Assembly (NCBI GenBank): GCA_032622095.1
Contig: CP136061.1
Location: forward strand, 87,538,983-87,602,982
Length of the DNA stretch: 64,000 nt
Origin: Siphonodentalium dalli
Taxonomy: Eukaryota > Mollusca > Scaphopoda > Gadilida > Siphonodentaliidae
Direction of reading: 5' to 3'
Of the stretch, positions 44,222 through 54,495 are shown in pieces. The notes beneath the pieces were generated by a model. That model was not told the DNA's origin and searched no databases. It worked only from the letters and a program-made list of their open reading frames with translations. Numbering within the stretch: the first letter of the stretch is position 1; the number at the start of each line of letters is the position of its first letter. The position numbers were made by a program, and so were the translations under genes.

Positions 44222-44404
44222 TCAGTCTGCACAGACCAGTCCACTTTCCACTCCAGTGACCTTCATTTTCATATTTTTTTCAGTCACAGATTCGTCATTG
44301 AGCTTCTTTCCGACTGACTGATTTTCACTTTTAAACTTCAAGTTCAAAACAAGTTGTTGTTGTTGTTCTTCTTCTTCTTTTGACTGCTTTGACTCTAAAG
44401 TCAT
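44222..44404 (-). CDS. candidate first exon, Glu/Gln/Lys-rich, unidentified
   Basis: I do not recognise this product. A 60-codon frame begins with ATG at 44404, with G at position -3 (GGAATGA). It encodes a hydrophilic sequence (MTLESKQSKEEEEQQQQL, then NLKFKSENQSVGKKLNDES) typical of a disordered N-terminus, not of transposon debris. No strong splice donor was found before the stop. The upstream 44450-44660 region has promoter-like sites, which is the only contextual support. It could equally be a chance frame over a TTC/GTT microsatellite. Confidence 0.2.
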   Translation of the reverse strand: MTLESKQSKEEEEQQQQLVLNLKFKSENQSVGKKLNDESVTEKNMKMKVTGVESGLVCAD

Positions 44405-44449
44405 TCCAGTAATGGGCTCGTTGTGCTATCTTCGCTTGTGCTTTCTCGT

Positions 44450-44660
44450 TTGTTCCTAACGCTTACGTGCTGTGATACCGTTGTACATTTAAAATACGAG
44501 CGATAACAATAACAAGCAATTCAATTTCAAATTTCGCAAATAAGAGAGCGCCACCATTTTGTATCGAAATTACGTCATCATTTGCAACGTTGCTATGGCC
44601 TGCCATGGGACGTAATTTTCAAACCGTAACGCTGCGGAATATGGCGATGTTTGCCGAATG
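44450..44660 (-). promoter_or_regulatory. possible promoter region
   Basis: Contains ATTACGTCATC (ATF/CREB-like), GTTGCTATGG (RFX X-box half-site-like), a second GACGTAAT, and relatively more CpG than the surroundings. A GGCGGCC with CATGG (YY1-like) lies near 44810. These are short matches and suggestive only. They would serve the candidate exon at 44222-44404 on the minus strand. Confidence 0.2.
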
Positions 44661-44940
44661 CTATGCGCCCGTGCAGCTAAATCCACATTAAGCATTTAAT
44701 TTTGAATACGGTTGATTTGGTTTTTCAAATTTAATAGTGTTGCTATAGGGAGGCTGATCGAAGAAGTAAAATAAATTCGTTTTATTAATTTGTCAATTCT
44801 ATTCCAACATGGCGGCCACCACTGGGGCCCATAGGTCTGAATCGCCCGGGTGTAAAAACAATTTTTTCATGTTGACGGAGTATAGAAATTAGTGACGTCA
44901 CAACTATACTTGCGTCGCTTACGCAATACCGTAAAACAAC

Positions 44941-45424
44941 CCTTTTGGGTTGTGATTAGTCCGGGGCATCTAGATTTCTCCCAAAAAGATATCAATCATT
45001 TTTCAAACTTTTTCAGAACTTTGTTGAACAAAAAGCATCCTATGTGCCAGAAATGGATACAGTGAGTGATACTCTTTCCATTTCTGTAAATATTTGGCAG
45101 TGACATTGCGTAATTCGGGAGAAATCTGCGACTTTCTACGAAGAAAATGATACGTTCTTCTGGGTGCAAATTTCCGATTCACCGCTCGACGTTCCTGGCC
45201 AATTATACGCTTTCTTCGCAAAATTAGTGTTTAAATATTTATGAAGTTGAGAGGCTATTCTTTCGAATGATGTATAATATGGATTGTTTCATAGATTAAC
45301 ACGCGAGAAAAATGAGCTTATATATCTATTCCTCATTCCTGTTACTCGAAATAGTCATTCTGTTACTCGGAAGTGGTTCCTGTTCCTCGTTCCGTTCCTG
45401 TTACTCGAAATAGTCTACCCCCCT
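44941..45424 (-). mobile_element. foldback family fragment W (right terminus)
   Basis: In reverse orientation: core (GAACAAAAAGCATCCTATGT, AATCTGCGACTTTCTACGAA), one satellite unit (CCGCTCGACGTTCCTGGCC), then the terminal repeat (CTGTTACTCGGAAGTGGTTC, CTGTTACTCGAAATAGTC) ending in a C-run at 45418-45424. It shares the GTCGAGCGG variant with fragments X and Y, so these belong to one diverged subfamily. Confidence 0.8.
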
Positions 45425-45684
45425 TTCGGACATAATCAAATACATGAAAGTATATGCATTATATATACACGTATATATTAGCTGAATCAAACTCCCTTCG
45501 GGAGCCTTTATTCATCGGTTATGGGGCTGGACAAAAGGCCGAGGAATGTTATCCATGTGTGCGCTTCGCGCACATTTTGATCTTTTAAACATTTTGCTAA
45601 AAAAAATAAAATATTAAAAATATATTTAAACAATTTTTCATTTTTAAACGGACTTGGCTCATCCGAGCTTCTAAATTGTGCCTA
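45425..45684. other. non-coding spacer with short dispersed repeat
   Basis: GCGCTTCGCGCACATTTTGA with following TCTTTTAAA recurs near 21430. No gene. Confidence 0.4.
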
Positions 45685-46081
45685 CGTACTATGGACGCAG
45701 TTATAAGATAGGTTGATAAACACACGAGCTATTGATAAACCGGCGTCACATATTCTGAAAAAAATATTTGCCATTTCCCAGCTGTTTTTAATTTTTCTCA
45801 CATAAGTTAAATAAACGCTCTTTATTTCTACCATATCAGGATTAGGCCAACACGTACACTTTAAAACAAAGATATATAAATATATGATACACGTGTATAA
45901 ACAATTGTATATACACGTACATGTATGGTAATTAAGTTACGGAGATTAGGCACACGTTACAGACAAGCAGGACGTGCATTCAATTAATATATAACGAAAA
46001 AAACTAATAATTCAATCATTTTCATGCTAAAATTAAGGTACATTTAAATGGTCTTCCGCTCCAAGTAAACATATATATGTA
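45685..46081 (+). repeat. segment Q' (copy of 32321-32727)
   Basis: Same order and near-identical sequence as segment Q. At 46081 it continues into ATATATGTAAACATTAC where segment Q is cut by the Helitron terminus. Confidence 0.85.
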
Positions 46082-47129
46082 TATATGTAAACATTACAAA
46101 GTTTGCGAGGGTCCACTTGCGCTTAAAATTCGAAATGAGTGATCGAGGAACGGAAACTATCCATATAATTGTTATCATGTTGAGATGTTTTATCCCACAT
46201 TGATTGCGTATTGGAGCGGAATATAGGGAATTCAATGTACGTATAACGTGACACCCCACCCCAATCTATTCATATCTGAACCCACATGTCCCATGTCCCA
46301 TGGCGGTCAGATTGCTCCGCCTCTGTTATTGATACTACACAAATGCTAACATCATTTTACGCTGAACACGAGTACAAAAGATCATAAGTGAAAACTCTCT
46401 TTATAAGAGGTAGATGTTTTCTTGATCTACATCATAGAAGACTATATATACAGCTTTTCCTGGCTTTCCTTGTATTTAGATGGTTCATGGTAAAATATAT
46501 TTAATGATGTATGTACGAACACAAAGTGATCGAGACGGATATAGTGATCACAAATAAACTTCACCGACAGAAAAAAAACCTACACATGGTGATTATATGG
46601 TGTCAGATTGGGCAGGGTAACTTTTAACTGTATGTCGTATACATACGATTTCGATACATGTACAATGTATTCGAAAACAAACTGAATTGCCGGAGATAAC
46701 AGACTGATAAAAATATTTCCAAGTGGAAAGGGTGCAAATATATAATTCAAGTATATTTTCCAAAGTGTTGCTGTTGCTTTTTGTTTAAGGAGAAACTTAG
46801 ATTTTACAACCAAAATTATACTGAATGTAGGAAAACATCATACTAGTGGTATAAAGTATAATTTGCAGTTATATTAGCTGGAAAATTTAGCTATTGGAAT
46901 GATTACAACCTATTCTTCAGTCATAATGTTCAAACTCAGTGCCATTTTCTGCCATGGAATCGCGGTAACATTCATGTATAGGGTCTCCACTGCCCGAGTG
47001 CACCTCCATCCCTTGAACCAGATATTATTTCCGAGTCCGGAAAACTATATTTGCACCCCATTCGGTTGAAATTCTGCAATGGTTACTCAAGATTTCCAAC
47101 TGTTCGAAATCTCCAACCCAACAACTCCA
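46082..47129. other. non-coding stretch
   Basis: No gene or repeat recognised. The 5' end of Helitron C should lie near its right edge but could not be seen. Confidence 0.35.
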
Positions 47130-49649
47130 ACAATATACAATATCATCCCCATGGTATGAGGAGTCTAATGTTGTGGCTTAAATCTGTCAAAAGTGGCGTC
47201 ATTCGAGTCAGGGTTGAACTGAAAGGCAGCGTGGCACCAAAATTGATACGCAATAATTTTAGCGCCAATTTCCACCAAAGTGATACGCATTCTTATCCAT
47301 AATACGAGTAGTCTGGTCGAGTGATTTAAAGACGCCATGTAGGTGCTGTTTCGGTGAGAGACGGGGGTTAGTAAGCACTAAATTTGATCAAAATTGGTTT
47401 ACCAAACTTATCAATAATCATTTCCATCAGGAGTCTAATTTTGTGTTTAAGGATGTCACAAGCTGTCACAAGTGGGGCCATTCGAGTCAGGATGCATAGA
47501 GTGTGAGAGGAACACAAAACATATGAACAATATGTTTAGCGCTGATTTCAACCAGATTGATACATATTGTCAGTGATACGAGAACTCTAATCGTGTGATT
47601 TAGATACACCAAATTGATGCCGTTTGGGTGAGAGATATGGGGGCCCTAAATTTTATACGAATTTGTATACTCGCCAATTTTATACAAAATCATCCACACG
47701 GTATGAGGAGTCAAATGGGGTGGCTTAAAGCTGTCAAAAGTGGCGTCATTCGAGCCAGGGGTGCACTGAATGGGAGAGGGGCACCAACATTGATAAAGAT
47801 AATTTTAGCGCCGATTTCCACCAAATTAATACACATTCTTCTCCATGATACAAGGAATCTAATTGTGTGATTTAAAGACGCCAAATTGGGGGGTAGGCAC
47901 TAAATTTTATTTGATAATAATGGGTTTAGTCACCGATTGCTACCAAACTGATGCAAACTCATCAACATGGTATGGGGAGTCTAATGATGTAGCTTAAAAC
48001 TGTTAAAAGTGGCGTCATTCGAGTCAGGGGTGCACTGAAAAGGTGAGGGGCACCACAATCGATACACAATATTTTTAGCGCCAATGTCCACCAAATTGAT
48101 ACACAGTCTTATCCATAATACGAGGAATCAAATCATGTGATTTAAAGACGCTATATTGGTGCTGTTTGTGTGAGAGATGGGGTGGGTTGTGGGGTGGGCA
48201 CTAAATTTGATTAAAAAAATTGTTTAGTCGCCGATTAGCACCAAACTTATAAATAGTTATCTCCATGATAGCAGGAGTCTAATTGTGTGGTTTAAAGATG
48301 TCAAAAGTGGTGCCAATCGAGACAGAGCTCCACAGAGAGTGAGAGAGAAACAGAAATGGATAAGCAATATGTTTAGCGACGATTCCCACCAGACTGATAC
48401 ATATTCTTCTCCGTGATACGAGGAATCTAATCGTGAGGTTTAAATACGCCAAATTGGTGCCGTTTGGGTGAGATATGGGGGCCCTAAATTTGATACAAAT
48501 TTGTATACTCGCCAATTTTCACCAAGTTTATATATATTCATCTCCATAATGAGTCTAAGTTTAATGATGTCAAATGAGGCGCCGCTTGAGTCCGACATAG
48601 GGATGGGCGGATCACCACAACTGATAGAAATATGTTTAGTGTCAATTAACATCAAATTCATACATTTTATTCTCAAATGATACGAGGAATCAAATCGTGC
48701 GTGTTAAAAACGTCACAGTTGGTGCCTAGATATATTTGCAAATATATGTCTGTTTGTATGTGTTCTATATATAACTTCACGGGGTACAATCGAGATTGCA
48801 CCAAGGCGTTCTAACAGTGGTAACTTTTTACGAGGAAGATAATGGTGCATGTTAAAATATTATAATAGCTCATTTTAATATTATAACACTATTGAGTCTG
48901 TCCCATTCAATATAGTTTCCACAAAACAGTTACAAGAGCTATGGAAATGTAACAATAGTGGTCTCAGTGTGCCGTCAAATATAATTTCTTCTGAGATAAA
49001 AGAAAACGGAATCAGTGGCACATGACTTTTCATGATCCTCCAATACTGACATCTGACATGGTTATATTTGCCCAATATACAGAGGATATGTTTCATGGTT
49101 TAGAACATACTCATCGCCTAACATAAACAACCCAAAATCTCGCTCTGTGTCCGGCACATGTAGCTGATATTTCTTTTCAACTGAGAATAATTAGCCAGTA
49201 TATAGCACAATGAACAGAGCAGCACCTGGACATTTCTTTAAAACATCTTATCTGTATCTCCATAGAGATATGATAACCAGGTGTCCCCAAATCTTAGTCA
49301 AACCCACTAGATTGATTGATACATCTCTATTTATAACCCAATTGTCGTCTTTTATTTTTGCGAACTAATGTGTTTATGATGTTCATGTTATAACTAAATA
49401 AATAGTTCTTTATTGGTGGGACGGTTTAATCGCGATAAACAAAATGACAATCGCTCCGATCCGACAAGTTGAGCTACTACTTATATTCCGTATGTAAGAA
49501 TCGTGTTTTGTGATGCTATTTGGATAAATAATTTTTGAGAATATGTGTAACACTTTGAACAAGAGTATCCGCTATCCCCACCATATACCCACAATATGCA
49601 GAGGGTTTCACATCACTTTAACCTGAGCAACGCCGGGTAACCCTGCTAG
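47130..49649 (+). mobile_element. Helitron C (non-autonomous)
   Basis: The 3' end GCAACGCCGGGTAACCCTGC plus TAG at 49649, followed by T, is identical to that of Helitron B. The 3' 800 bp (ACTATTGAGTCTGTCCCATT, TGAGAATATGTGTAACACTT) aligns with A and B. The 5' half is a degenerate array of ~280-bp units. No 5' TC end was identified, so it may be truncated. No helicase. Confidence 0.75.
47140..48700 (+). repeat. internal ~280-bp repeats of Helitron C
   Basis: Six diverged units begin near 47145, 47425, 47693, 47962, 48258 and 48535 with variants of CATCCCCATGGTATGAGGAG then TCTAAT. Each goes on to GTCAAAAGTGGCGTCATTCG, a GGGGCACCA block, and TTTAGCGCC.ATTTCCACCA. Helitron B has two such units. 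Copy-number difference in the internal repeats is the main length difference between family members. Confidence 0.8.
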
Positions 49650-50409
49650 TTTACTATATACTTTAAGACTTCCGTGCGACCACTTCGTCACCCTTCAACT
49701 TCCACCGTAATGGGGATTGATGGGTTAAATGGGTTAATGGTTAAAGCGCGTTCGTATCTGCGGTTTCCCGTTAAAGAGCGTTTATATACACGAGTAGTAT
49801 AACTACGGCTCAATCGATCGAGACGAAATTTCGTACTTCCAAGGGACGGGGGAGATTTTCGTCGGGTCAGTTTGTCCGCATGAGGTGAACTTGACCTTGA
49901 AACTGGTCCGCACTTTCTTGATCCGCCTTGTATTTCGATCCTCCAAGCTGAATTATCACACGGACGTCGCTCCAACCCTGTTTTTTTTGTAGTATGATTC
50001 TTGTGTCTGTGTCCAGACATGTAAAATATATTGCGTTAGGGTTCTGCGAGGTTTTTTTTAAATATTAGGGCTTTGCGAGCATAATTTTGACTTCGTGTTA
50101 AATCATACCGTTCGTGATGTCATCGCCGCGGGGATATATAATTTCGTACTTAGGGCTTCCAAGGGACGGGGGAGATTTTCGTCGGCTCAGTTTGTCCGCC
50201 TGAGGTGACATTGACCTTGAAACGGGTACCAACAAATGACCTTGGGCGATATCTCTGTCGTCAGCGGTGACATCGACGTGAAATTTGTCAAGTATGGTCA
50301 ACTGGGACGGGATTCTTTTTGTCAGGTTACATGATAGCATGGGTTACCTTGAAAAATTAATGGATCGATCCATGGGACCAATCCCGCCAGTGGCGGGCTA
50401 ATCTGCTAG
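49650..50409 (+). mobile_element. Helitron D, abutting Helitron C
   Basis: The 3' end has the hairpin CCCGCCAGTGGCGGG, then CTAATCTGCTAG ending at 50409 and followed by T. The probable 5' end is TTTACTATATACTTTAAGAC at 49650-49651, directly after the CTAG of Helitron C; its first dinucleotide would be TT instead of TC. An internal duplication (TCCAAGGGACGGGGGAGATT at about 49837 and 50156) accounts for about a fifth of its length. Confidence 0.6.
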
Positions 50410-50629
50410 TATAATATATAACAACAATGAATGACAAATTTTAGCAATGGCGTATTTTTATTTGCATTATGTGTATAATATAGAATTCCAATTTAAAAAT
50501 AGTCCTGATCTGTACTTTATATCTGAAAAATGTATGCTAGAAACGATTGTATTCGGACACTGACATACTCTCTCTCTGAAGTTATACATAAACTTGCGCA
50601 GCAACATCGGAAATGATAACATACAATCA
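50410..50629. other. non-coding spacer
   Basis: AT-rich, nothing recognised. Confidence 0.3.
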
Positions 50630-51152
50630 TTAACATACATATCGAATAAACATCCTATATGAATTATTATTACTGGTAGTCAATTTGTTGTACGTTTTCT
50701 TTGAGTAATTAGCCCACAAATGGGCACAATAATATGGCGAAATATAACGAAGAAATGTATTGACATCAAAAGAACAAAAAGTTAATTTCCTGATTATTAC
50801 ATATGGAATGATATTGACGTTGATTGTCATCGTCGTCAGAGAGATCGTCGCGTCTCATGTGACCCAGATATTTATAGGAGGAACTGAAGTTAACCTCGCA
50901 GCCGTTTAGAAATAGTTTAGAAAAATATTTAATATTAAGAGATTTGGGAATAAAAGCCATGGCAACGGGTTTGGACGTGTTAAAACGTAGGTGAAGTTTA
51001 ACGGCTTCTGTTTCAAAAATAGATAATAAACGACGAAGTCCCATCAGAGAACGAGACAAAAGAAACATGGCATCTGCACAACAAATATGATGAACTAAAT
51101 TCTTACCTATCATCCACCCCACTATACCACAAACTATTGTTATACCTCTCAA
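50630..51152 (-). pseudogene. non-LTR reverse transcriptase fragment (CR1/Jockey-like)
   Basis: A minus-strand frame from 51152 gives HHICCADAMFLLSRS, LRFNTSKPVAMAFIPKS and SYKYLGHMRRDDLSDDDDNQ. After a frameshift near 50800, FLRYISPYYCAHLWANY and NNNSYRMF follow. This is the end of the polymerase palm, thumb and downstream region. The catalytic box, expected as YADD, reads CADA, so it is inactive. The same family appears at 62222-62651. The clade is judged from general pattern only. Confidence 0.75.
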
Positions 51153-51309
51153 AAGACCAGTGCTGAAATCCGTGTTTTAGCGAATGGATTGAAAGTTTGA
51201 CCTGCTTTCAATTCAGTCTCTTACTCTCTGATTCTGGGTAAAATATCATCTGGTTGATATTGAAATTATTTGCACAAAGTTTCCACAAAATTGCATCTTC
51301 ACCGTCTAT

Positions 51310-51535
51310 GTGACTCAGAAAAGTTAGTCATTATGACCCAATCTTGGTCATTTTGACTAAAGACAAATGTAGTATAATGGCGTAATTAGTCGTATTGACT
51401 ATACATTTCTTAGTCGCTATGACTAACATCACCCTAATTTTCTGCCTTAGCATTATGACAAAGCAAAGTTAGTCATCATGTGGACAAACAGTTGACTAAC
51501 CTAAGTTAGTCATATTGACTAACTTTTTTCTCCTA
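51310..51535. repeat. cluster of palindromic TTAGTCA/TGACTAA motifs
   Basis: Seven to eight imperfect palindromes of the type TTAGTCAT..TGACTAA, for example GTTAGTCATATTGACTAAC near 51502-51521. Others lie near 51315, 51345, 51385, 51410, 51450 and 51475, spaced about 25-40 bp. TTAGTCA is close to the bZIP (AP-1/Maf) core, but the array looks like a degenerate tandem repeat built on an inverted motif. Confidence 0.65.
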
Positions 51536-51545
51536 TATATATATA

Positions 51546-52304
51546 CTAGAAGGTGACCCGACTTCGTCCGGGATTTGACATTGAATTGACCATTTTGAAG
51601 GTCAAGGTCAGGTGGGGTCAAACACCAACACCCCAAAAATGGTGGAAATCGGCCCAGCGGATACCGGGAAATCGGCCCAGCGGATACCGAGATACCCTAT
51701 GCATCAAATTTCGTCCGTAAAAATCCGCCAGTTTAACCCGATTTTATTTCCACTCAAGTATATAAACGCGCCTCATATACACAAACAACGTAAAGATAAA
51801 TTACCATCGGTGCCCGAGATATCGCCAAGACGTCTGAAATAGTCAAATGCATCGGCCGGTTAAGCGTTAACGTGATCTAACGTTATGACCTCTAACGACG
51901 TCATAGAAGTTACGCATTGTTTTTATCCTGATGGAAGATAGTACCACTTCTTCTTGATAATTGAGGCAGATAACTAAAACGGATACATACGTTATATCGT
52001 TGGAAAGAGGAAACACGAAAGATTCTCACAGTGTCATTATTATGACTGGCATTTTATTATTCGCGCTGTTTCGAATCGATTTGTAAGCACCGAACTCAAA
52101 TGAAAGTCCCGTAACACAGCGTAAAACATATTTGACCTCGGCACGTGAAAAGTTGACATCGGATCTGAAAATCAATAGGCCTGTGTTACTCCTGACCCGA
52201 AAATACCCCCACATACCAAGTTTCATCGAAATCGGGTCGGCCGTTTTCGAGTTCATCGATTACACACACACAAACAAACAAACAGATCTTCCAAAATATA
52301 TAAT

Positions 52305-52307
<3 letters not shown>
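51546..52307 (-). mobile_element. Helitron E, complete, inserted in a (TA)n tract
   Basis: On the minus strand it starts TCAATTATATATTTTGGAAG and ends with a CCCGGACGAAGTCGGG hairpin, then TCACCTTCTAG. On the plus strand the borders are A|CTAG (51545/51546) and GA|T (52307/52308), with TATATA on both sides, fitting insertion between A and T of a TA microsatellite. It is 762 bp with no coding capacity. GGAAATCGGCCCAGCGGATA is duplicated in tandem near 51645-51690. Confidence 0.8.

Positions 52308-52340
<33 letters not shown>
52308..52340. repeat. TA microsatellite split by Helitron E
   Basis: About 16 TA dinucleotides. A shorter run (51533-51545) lies on the other side of the Helitron. Confidence 0.9.
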
Positions 52341-52341
<1 letters not shown>

Positions 52342-52569
52342 AGATTTCTTCGACGTGTTTGCATTGTTATTATTGCAACATAGATGTATTTTGTGTGGGG
52401 ATGTGTTTTGGAGTATATTGACACATATGAAATCGAAAACGTCCCAATAAATAGCTTTCGGGTAGATCTATATATCAATAAGTTATTTTTGATATTGGAT
52501 AAGATGATTGGGTTTCAATATTGATGGATCAAAGAAAGTCGCTGAAATAACAATAGGTGAATCGAGTAA
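52341..52569. other. non-coding spacer
   Basis: Nothing recognised. Confidence 0.3.
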
Positions 52570-53290
52570 TGGTCTAATCATGTGGAAGCGTAGGGCAACA
52601 CGTGTGAAAACAATGGGATTATGTGTGTAGGGTAACATGTGTGAAAAAATGGGATTATATGTGTAGGGTCACATGTGTGAAAACAATGGGATTATGTGTG
52701 TAGGGTCACATGTGTGAAAACAATGGGATTATGTGTGTATGGTAACATGTTTGAAAACAATGGGATTATGTGTGTAGGGTAACATGTGTGAAAACAATGG
52801 GATTATGTGTGTAGGGTCACATGTGTGAAAACAATGGGATTATGTGTGTAGGGTAACATGTGTGAACAAAATGGGATTATTTGTGTCGGGTAACATGTGT
52901 GAAAACAATGGGATTATGTGTGTAGGGTAACATGTGTGAACACAATGGGATTATGTATGTAGGGTAAGATGTGTGAAAACAATGGGATTATGTGTGTTGG
53001 GTAACATGTGTGAAAACAATGGGATTATGTGTGTAGGGTAACATGTGTGAAAACAATGGGAATATATGTGTAGGGTAGCATGTATGGAAACAATGGGATT
53101 ATGTGTGTAGGGTAACATGTGTGAAAACAATGGGATTATGTGTGTAGGGTAACATGTTTGAAATCAATGGGATTATATGTGTAGGGTAACATGTGTGAAA
53201 ACAATGGGATTATGTGTGTAGGGTAACATGTGTGACAACAATGGGATTATGTGTGTAGGGTAACATGCGTGAAAACAATGGGGTTATGAC
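52570..53290. repeat. minisatellite, 37-bp unit
   Basis: About 19 copies of AATGGGATTATGTGTGTAGG followed by GTAACATGTGTGAAAAC, with scattered substitutions (GTCACATG, ATGTTTG). Period 37 is constant. It is unrelated in sequence to the 37-bp array at 1018. Confidence 0.92.
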
Positions 53291-53656
53291 AAAGCATTGA
53301 CGCAAATCGTATCTTTAGTTGCGTGAATAATCAATGAAAACTTATACCAGATAATCCTAAATATTTACTCAGCCCTTAAGTATTACACTATATCCTGTTC
53401 GGTGATTGGTTAACTGCCAATTGAGTCACTCGTTTCATATCCCAATAAAACAGACCGTAACGAACACAAAGTCTAAGATTGTTGATCTAATAACACATGC
53501 AAACCTGTCAAACCATGTTCGAATGGACAACAGTTATAATATAATAAACAGTACAATTAAATTTTAATCTTAAATATGACAAATGCGGGGGTATAAAAAC
53601 CGCCAAACTTGGCGCTTAGACTGAATTTTAGCCACTCTCTTTTTTCTTCCTTGTAG
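53291..53656. other. non-coding, probably intron upstream of the PAN exon
   Basis: Unique sequence ending in a strong 3' splice site (TCTCTTTTTTCTTCCTTGTAG, AG at 53655-53656). No start exon was identified. Confidence 0.35.
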
Positions 53657-53937
53657 GCTATATTTCCAACTTGCTCGTGATAGCCACTGCCTCTGCTATC
53701 GCCTTACATGTAGGGGGAATAACTCTGCCGGACAGCGTTTGGAATGGAGCGGAGGAATACAGCGCACACGCCGTATATTCTGTGATGACGAAGAACGTGC
53801 TGGCATGTTATAACCTGTGTACATACACCAATGGATGTACCAACATCAGGTTCAATACGGCAACACGCACGTGTCGCTTGTTAAATCCAATCCCGGGATC
53901 GAACCCACCAAACATAATCCAGCCAAGCACCAGATCG
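53657..53937 (+). CDS. internal exon, secreted PAN/apple-like protein (partial)
   Basis: An exon of 281 nt lies between a polypyrimidine-AG acceptor (53656) and a G|GTGAGT donor (53938). It reads through with phase 2 at the start and phase 0 at the end. The frame gives a hydrophobic stretch (LLVIATASAIALHVGG), which could be a signal peptide or its end, then VLACYNLCTYTNGCTNIRFN and RTCRLLNP. The C-x3-C, G-C and C-x-L-L spacing resembles half of a PAN/apple domain, a disulfide-rich adhesion fold common in mollusc secreted proteins. The start codon and later exons were not found, so the full product is unknown. A chance frame is less likely given both splice sites. Confidence 0.5.
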
Positions 53938-54495
53938 GTGAGTATACATCTTCCATTTAGATGATGGCATATATTAATTTTTTTGAATATCCCTAGATCA
54001 TGCCACGAATCTCTACTCGGTCTACATCCGTATATACAGATCACATCCCATCAGTACAAAACCTGGACACTGTTGAAATTCTGTCTGGGAAGCACATATA
54101 ACATAGGAAAATCAATGTAATAAATTTCTCAGTAATACTAGTAATGTATTTCAAAGTTGGCGAAGGTTCCATGGCCGCACGAGATAACATGATTTAGACA
54201 TAACAAAAATAGCTTTGTTTCCGGTAACCCCCCCCCCCCGCTCGCCAGACGGCCCCACGTAAACTTTTTATTTGCAAAATAAAAAAAATTCCATAGTTAC
54301 CAATTTACAGTCTGAAAATTACCAATCTCATTCTCCCAACTTCACTTTATTCTTCCAGTTTCTATTGGTTTAAGTTGGTGGTTTCAATTCAATGAGTCAT
54401 TAGCCCAATTAACTTGCAAAATCGCACTCACAAAACACACCAAACCAGGGATAGTGGGCTAATAAACATCCAAAAACATGATTCCTCGAAAATAG
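53938..54495. other. non-coding (intron-like) with MITE end
   Basis: Contains the MITE fragment at 53993-54070 and a C-run near 54228-54239. No further exon was identified. Confidence 0.35.
53993..54070 (+). mobile_element. left end fragment of the Mutator-like MITE family
   Basis: TAGATCATGCCACGAATCTC, ACTCGGTCTACATCCGTATA and CATCAGTACAAAACC match the left end of the MITE at 15335 (TAGAACATGCCATGCATCTC, CCAGTACAAAAC). No right end was found nearby. Confidence 0.65.
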
